A DNA stretch of 64,000 bases from Primulina eburnea (lineage: Eukaryota; Streptophyta; Magnoliopsida; Lamiales; Gesneriaceae): contig NC_133118.1 of the NCBI RefSeq assembly GCF_022965805.1, positions 6,231,057 to 6,295,056 of the forward strand, in the 5' to 3' direction. The translations under genes were made by a program, and so were the position numbers. Every line of letters starts with the position of its first letter. Position 1 is the first letter of the stretch. This document shows, in pieces, positions 60,841-64,000 of this stretch. Below the pieces are notes generated by a model. That model ran no database searches. It was not told the origin of the DNA and worked only from the letters and a program-made list of their open reading frames with translations.

Positions 60841-61404
60841 ATTGATCTTTCAAACTCAAATTTAATAGTTACACTGTTAAATTAGCTTAAGATCAACCCA
60901 CATTAGTCTACTCAATATTGGTGTCACTTGAATTAGTCAGTTAACTTGCATTTTTTTTCAAGTTTAGTTACTTTACAATGAAACACGTTTTTATTTTCCA
61001 CCTCCACGTCAATACTCTGATTCAAAGACTACAGTCAAAAAATGTACCAATAATTGGTTTGAGACCGAAATAAACCAACGACATGACCAAAAAATAAAAA
61101 ATATATATGCAAGTAATATAACCAAAAGATAATATTTTCCATTATCTTTTTTCTACCTTGTATCATCCACTTACAATATGTCATGAACCATATTGGTGTC
61201 ACCTGAATTATAGTTGAAAGAGACGCTAATAAACATTTTATTCTTTTCCTGGCTGCTAACACAAAGATGGCTTTGACTTGCGTAGGCAATTAATAACCAT
61301 CGAATTATTCAATTGGATATAATTGTATACTATATATCTTTTTGGATATAATAACTCCACGTGAGTTCACGTGAAACGGTCTAACGAGTCAAATTTGTGA
61401 AATA
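60841..61404. repeat. Dispersed repeat, copy 2
   Basis: Same sequence and orientation as 37325-37893. It starts exactly at the end of the Copia-type LTR. Confidence 0.85.
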
Positions 61405-61607
61405 GATTTTTCATCAGTCTCGCAGCGACCAATAAAAAATATTATTTTTTTATGTCAAAAACAATAATTTTCACTACCAAAATATCATTTTTCGATATGT
61501 TACGAAGAAATATTGTACAATAAATGCTGATTCGAGTGAAAAATATTATTTTTACGTCTAAAATACTTACTTTTCATTGTAGATATTAACTAAGTCAACC
61601 AGTCTCA

Positions 61608-61707
<100 letters not shown>

Positions 61708-62400
61708 CCGTTGCATATGATACATACTCTAATAACTGAGTTGAATTGAAAGGAAAAAAATCGTATAATCAAAGATAACCTTAATTAAATATTTTCCAAA
61801 TATTAAATTTTTTTTCCCTCAATTATTATTAGATTATATTTTAAGTAAATAATAATTTTCGTCGAAATAGAGCGCGTAGTAGCTTTGACTTGGACCGAGC
61901 TCTAAACTTTGCTTAGTCGGACACTTCCATTACTCAAACAATGTTGTCACTCTGACCTCACACATTTCCACTTGCACCTCAAGTAATTACCCCACTTTGG
62001 AATTAAACGTGTTTTTTCTTTCCAATATGAAAATAGAATATAATAATAAAATAAGTCAATTTATTTTACCTAAAAACTGTTATACTATTTTCTAATTGAA
62101 AAACCAATTTCAATAAATATTAGAAGATCGAACATTTGTCGTTTTATCGAAAGTTATTTTTAATATTAGTGGTATGACTGCAATCATATAAGCCGTAGAA
62201 CAGACCAAACACCTATGTCGAATTGATAAAAAAAAAAATGTATTTTCTTGACTTAGTTTAGTTATGAACTATATTAAAATTATTAATTAATTTTGTAGAG
62301 TTAATTATTATTGAAGCACAAGATAAATATAGTTTTACTTGATTAACTTACACATAATGTATCTTAATATTTAAAATAAAACTAGTGCTCTATCCCCTTC

Positions 62401-62506
<106 letters not shown>

Positions 62507-62699
62507 AGTAGATTCATTGATAAATTAGTTCAAATTAAATTAAATAATTTATTAACGAAAATCAACTAATGGTGCTAACTTAATTTAGAGAAAAATAATT
62601 TAGATTTCACAATTTGAATTATTCAGCAATGAGGACTACATATAAGATTTTTAGAATTTAATTGCTAATTTTAGAATATTTTAATTTTTATTCTATTCT

Positions 62700-62702
<3 letters not shown>

Positions 62703-62747
<45 letters not shown>

Positions 62748-62761
62748 ACACACACACACAC
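62703..62761. repeat. TA microsatellite followed by CA repeat
   Basis: About 20 TA units, AAA, then about seven CA units; TATATAAACA at the boundary could serve as a TATA element about 120 bp before the ATG. Confidence 0.85.
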
Positions 62762-62865
62762 TTGTCAAGAACCTTCCCTACCTTATTAGCATGTAATATA
62801 TATGCAACTGATAGCTTCCCTATCCTGAATACTACAACGCTATTTTTCATACCTCTTCACCTATA

Positions 62866-63438
62866 ATGAAGATGGCGCTTGAAGCTTTGAACTCAACCGC
62901 GGATCCCGCGCCGCCGTTTCAATCACCACCACCGCGTCGCCGCCACCAGGAGTCGTCATGGAACAAAGGCAAGCGATCCAAGCGTCCCTGTGGCGGAATC
63001 CATCAGCCCGTCAATGAAGACGAGTACTTTGCACTCTGCCTCATAATGCTCGCTCGCGGTGCGTCCGCCTCCGCCTCCGCCTCCCACCAACAGATTAAAA
63101 ATTCACCCAACCGAGCCCGCCTTCCGTCGCCGCTGCCGCCAGCAGTGGAGTCAGTCCAGAATTTAGTGTACAAGTGTTCTGTTTGTAACAAGGCTTTCAT
63201 GTCTTACCAAGCCTTGGGAGGACACAAAGCCAGCCATCGGAAAACCAGCGGCGAGAACGGCTCAGTCACCACCGCCAACGCCACCTCAGGCACTTCCGTA
63301 GGTAAAACCCACGAATGTTCCATATGTCACAAGTGCTTTCCCACCGGACAGGCCTTGGGAGGACACATGCGGCGCCATTACGAAGGCCCCGGTGGCGGCA
63401 ACAACAGGGTGACATCATCGACGGCACAGCCGTCGTAA
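62866..63438 (+). CDS. C2H2 zinc-finger protein, ZAT10-like, truncated by frameshift
   Basis: Intronless ORF of 190 codons. The family start MALEALNS corresponds to the second ATG (62872); the first ATG adds two residues. Order: basic nuclear localisation region NKGKRSKR (33-40), L-box-like [15 protein letters not shown] (51-65), zinc finger 1 [21 protein letters not shown] (C104, C107, H120, H124) and zinc finger 2 [21 protein letters not shown] (C151, C154, H167, H171), both with the plant QALGGH signature. C1-2i proteins of this type (ZAT10/STZ and relatives) are stress-responsive nuclear repressors acting through a C-terminal EAR motif. Here the ORF ends [12 protein letters not shown], while the EAR motif lies downstream in another frame. 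Either the gene lost the EAR through a 1-base deletion (or 2-base gain) or there is a sequence error. Confidence 0.9.
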   Translation: MKMALEALNSTADPAPPFQSPPPRRRHQESSWNKGKRSKRPCGGIHQPVNEDEYFALCLIMLARGASASASASHQQIKNSPNRARLPSPLPPAVESVQNLVYKCSVCNKAFMSYQALGGHKASHRKTSGENGSVTTANATSGTSVGKTHECSICHKCFPTGQALGGHMRRHYEGPGGGNNRVTSSTAQPS

Positions 63439-63581
63439 CTCACCGGGGTTTCGACTTGAATTTTCCGGTGGTGCCGGAGTCATGGCTGGGTCTCGGTTCT
63501 CGTATGGAAGGGGAAGTGGAAAGCCCTCACCCCGTCAAGAAGCCGCGTCTTGCGTTGCTCTCGGAGCTAAAATTATTTTAA
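63439..63581 (+). pseudogene. Out-of-frame EAR motif and C-terminus of the ZAT-like gene
   Basis: In the frame one base back, [16 protein letters not shown] is followed by VESPHPVKKPRLALLSEL and a stop at 63581. DLNFP is an EAR-type DLNxxP motif and the basic PVKKPRL end is typical of ZAT10-like proteins. Its conservation indicates a recent break. Confidence 0.8.
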
Positions 63582-63751
63582 TGTTTTGTTCTATAATTAA
63601 TTAATATAGTTTAATTAGTTTTAACTTTATTTATTTAATTTTTTAAATAAAAGTATATAATTCATATTTTGTTGATTTGAAAAATCTTGTGAGTAAATTA
63701 TGGGTAGGACGACCATCTACCATAGTCAATGATTACTTTTCCAATTAAGAT

Positions 63752-63940
63752 ATGAAGTATGTCTCTTCTAATACTGTTTTCACGAATCTTTATCTGTGAG
63801 ACGAGTCAACACTACCAATATTCACAATAAAAGTAATACTTTTAGCATAAAAAGTAATATTTTTTCATTAATGATCCAAATAAGAGATCTGTCTCACAAA
63901 ATATGATCTGTGAGACCGTCTCACATAAATTTTTGCCTAA
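63752..63940. mobile_element. MITE-like repeat with GTGAGAC ends
   Basis: Left part TCACGAATCTTTATCTGTGAGAC and right part GATCTGTGAGACCGTCTCAC are partly inverse, with AAAAGTAATA(C/T)TTTT in the middle. Boundaries are approximate; it lies about 170 bp downstream of the zinc-finger gene's original stop. Confidence 0.5.
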
Positions 63941-64000
63941 CATATGTTACATATTTTTAGTTTATTTACCTTTTATTATTTTTTCTCAATTGAATTAAAT

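Overview
This is nuclear DNA from a flowering plant, most likely an asterid eudicot (inference). The evidence is spliced plant genes, tRNA-iMet- and tRNA-Asp-primed Ty3/Gypsy elements, a Mutator-like element with a FAR1-type transposase, hAT and Harbinger MITEs, long TA microsatellites, and a ZAT10-type zinc-finger gene. No prokaryotic or organellar features were seen. Boundaries were read by eye.

Layout. 1-2180: decayed + strand Gypsy fragment (element D). 2924-5704: solo LTR. 6034-16259: an eight-exon minus-strand gene for an RRM-SPOC protein; its 3.4 kb first intron holds an hAT MITE (12943-13773) and an LTR-element relic. 16686-34435: one Mutator-like element (MULE), split 11 bp from its left end by an 11.7 kb Athila-type Gypsy element (E, 16697-28371, minus strand). 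The MULE carries a broken FAR1/MULE transposase and, on the opposite strand, a captured intron-containing fragment of a host TRM/LONGIFOLIA-like (DUF3741/DUF4378) gene. 35653-36608: Harbinger MITE. 37325-37893 and 60841-61404: two copies of one repeat bracketing the next cluster. 39053-59718: an old minus-strand Gypsy element (A). A young + strand element B (39789-48565) sits in its 3' LTR, and a young internally deleted element C (51790-55036) sits in its RT. 59719-60840: Copia-type LTR. 62866-63438: intronless C2H2 zinc-finger gene whose EAR repression motif is now out of frame.

Only the RRM-SPOC gene and the ZAT-like gene look like ordinary host genes. The rest is a record of insertions that can be ordered in time. 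B, C and E have almost identical LTRs and perfect 5-bp target-site duplications, so they are recent; A, D, the MULE and the solo LTR are older.

The most unusual signals are shared across transposon families. (1) A short hairpin with an AGGA/AGGG loop sits just upstream of the polypurine tract in A, B, C and E, with one compensatory base-pair change. (2) Each LTR family has its own GC-rich array of short palindromes. In B and C the array lies directly upstream of the TATA box, and E repeats its LTR hairpin array plus a TATA box in front of its accessory 3' ORF, which looks like an internal promoter. (3) Elements A and D keep an intron between the gag zinc knuckle and the protease.
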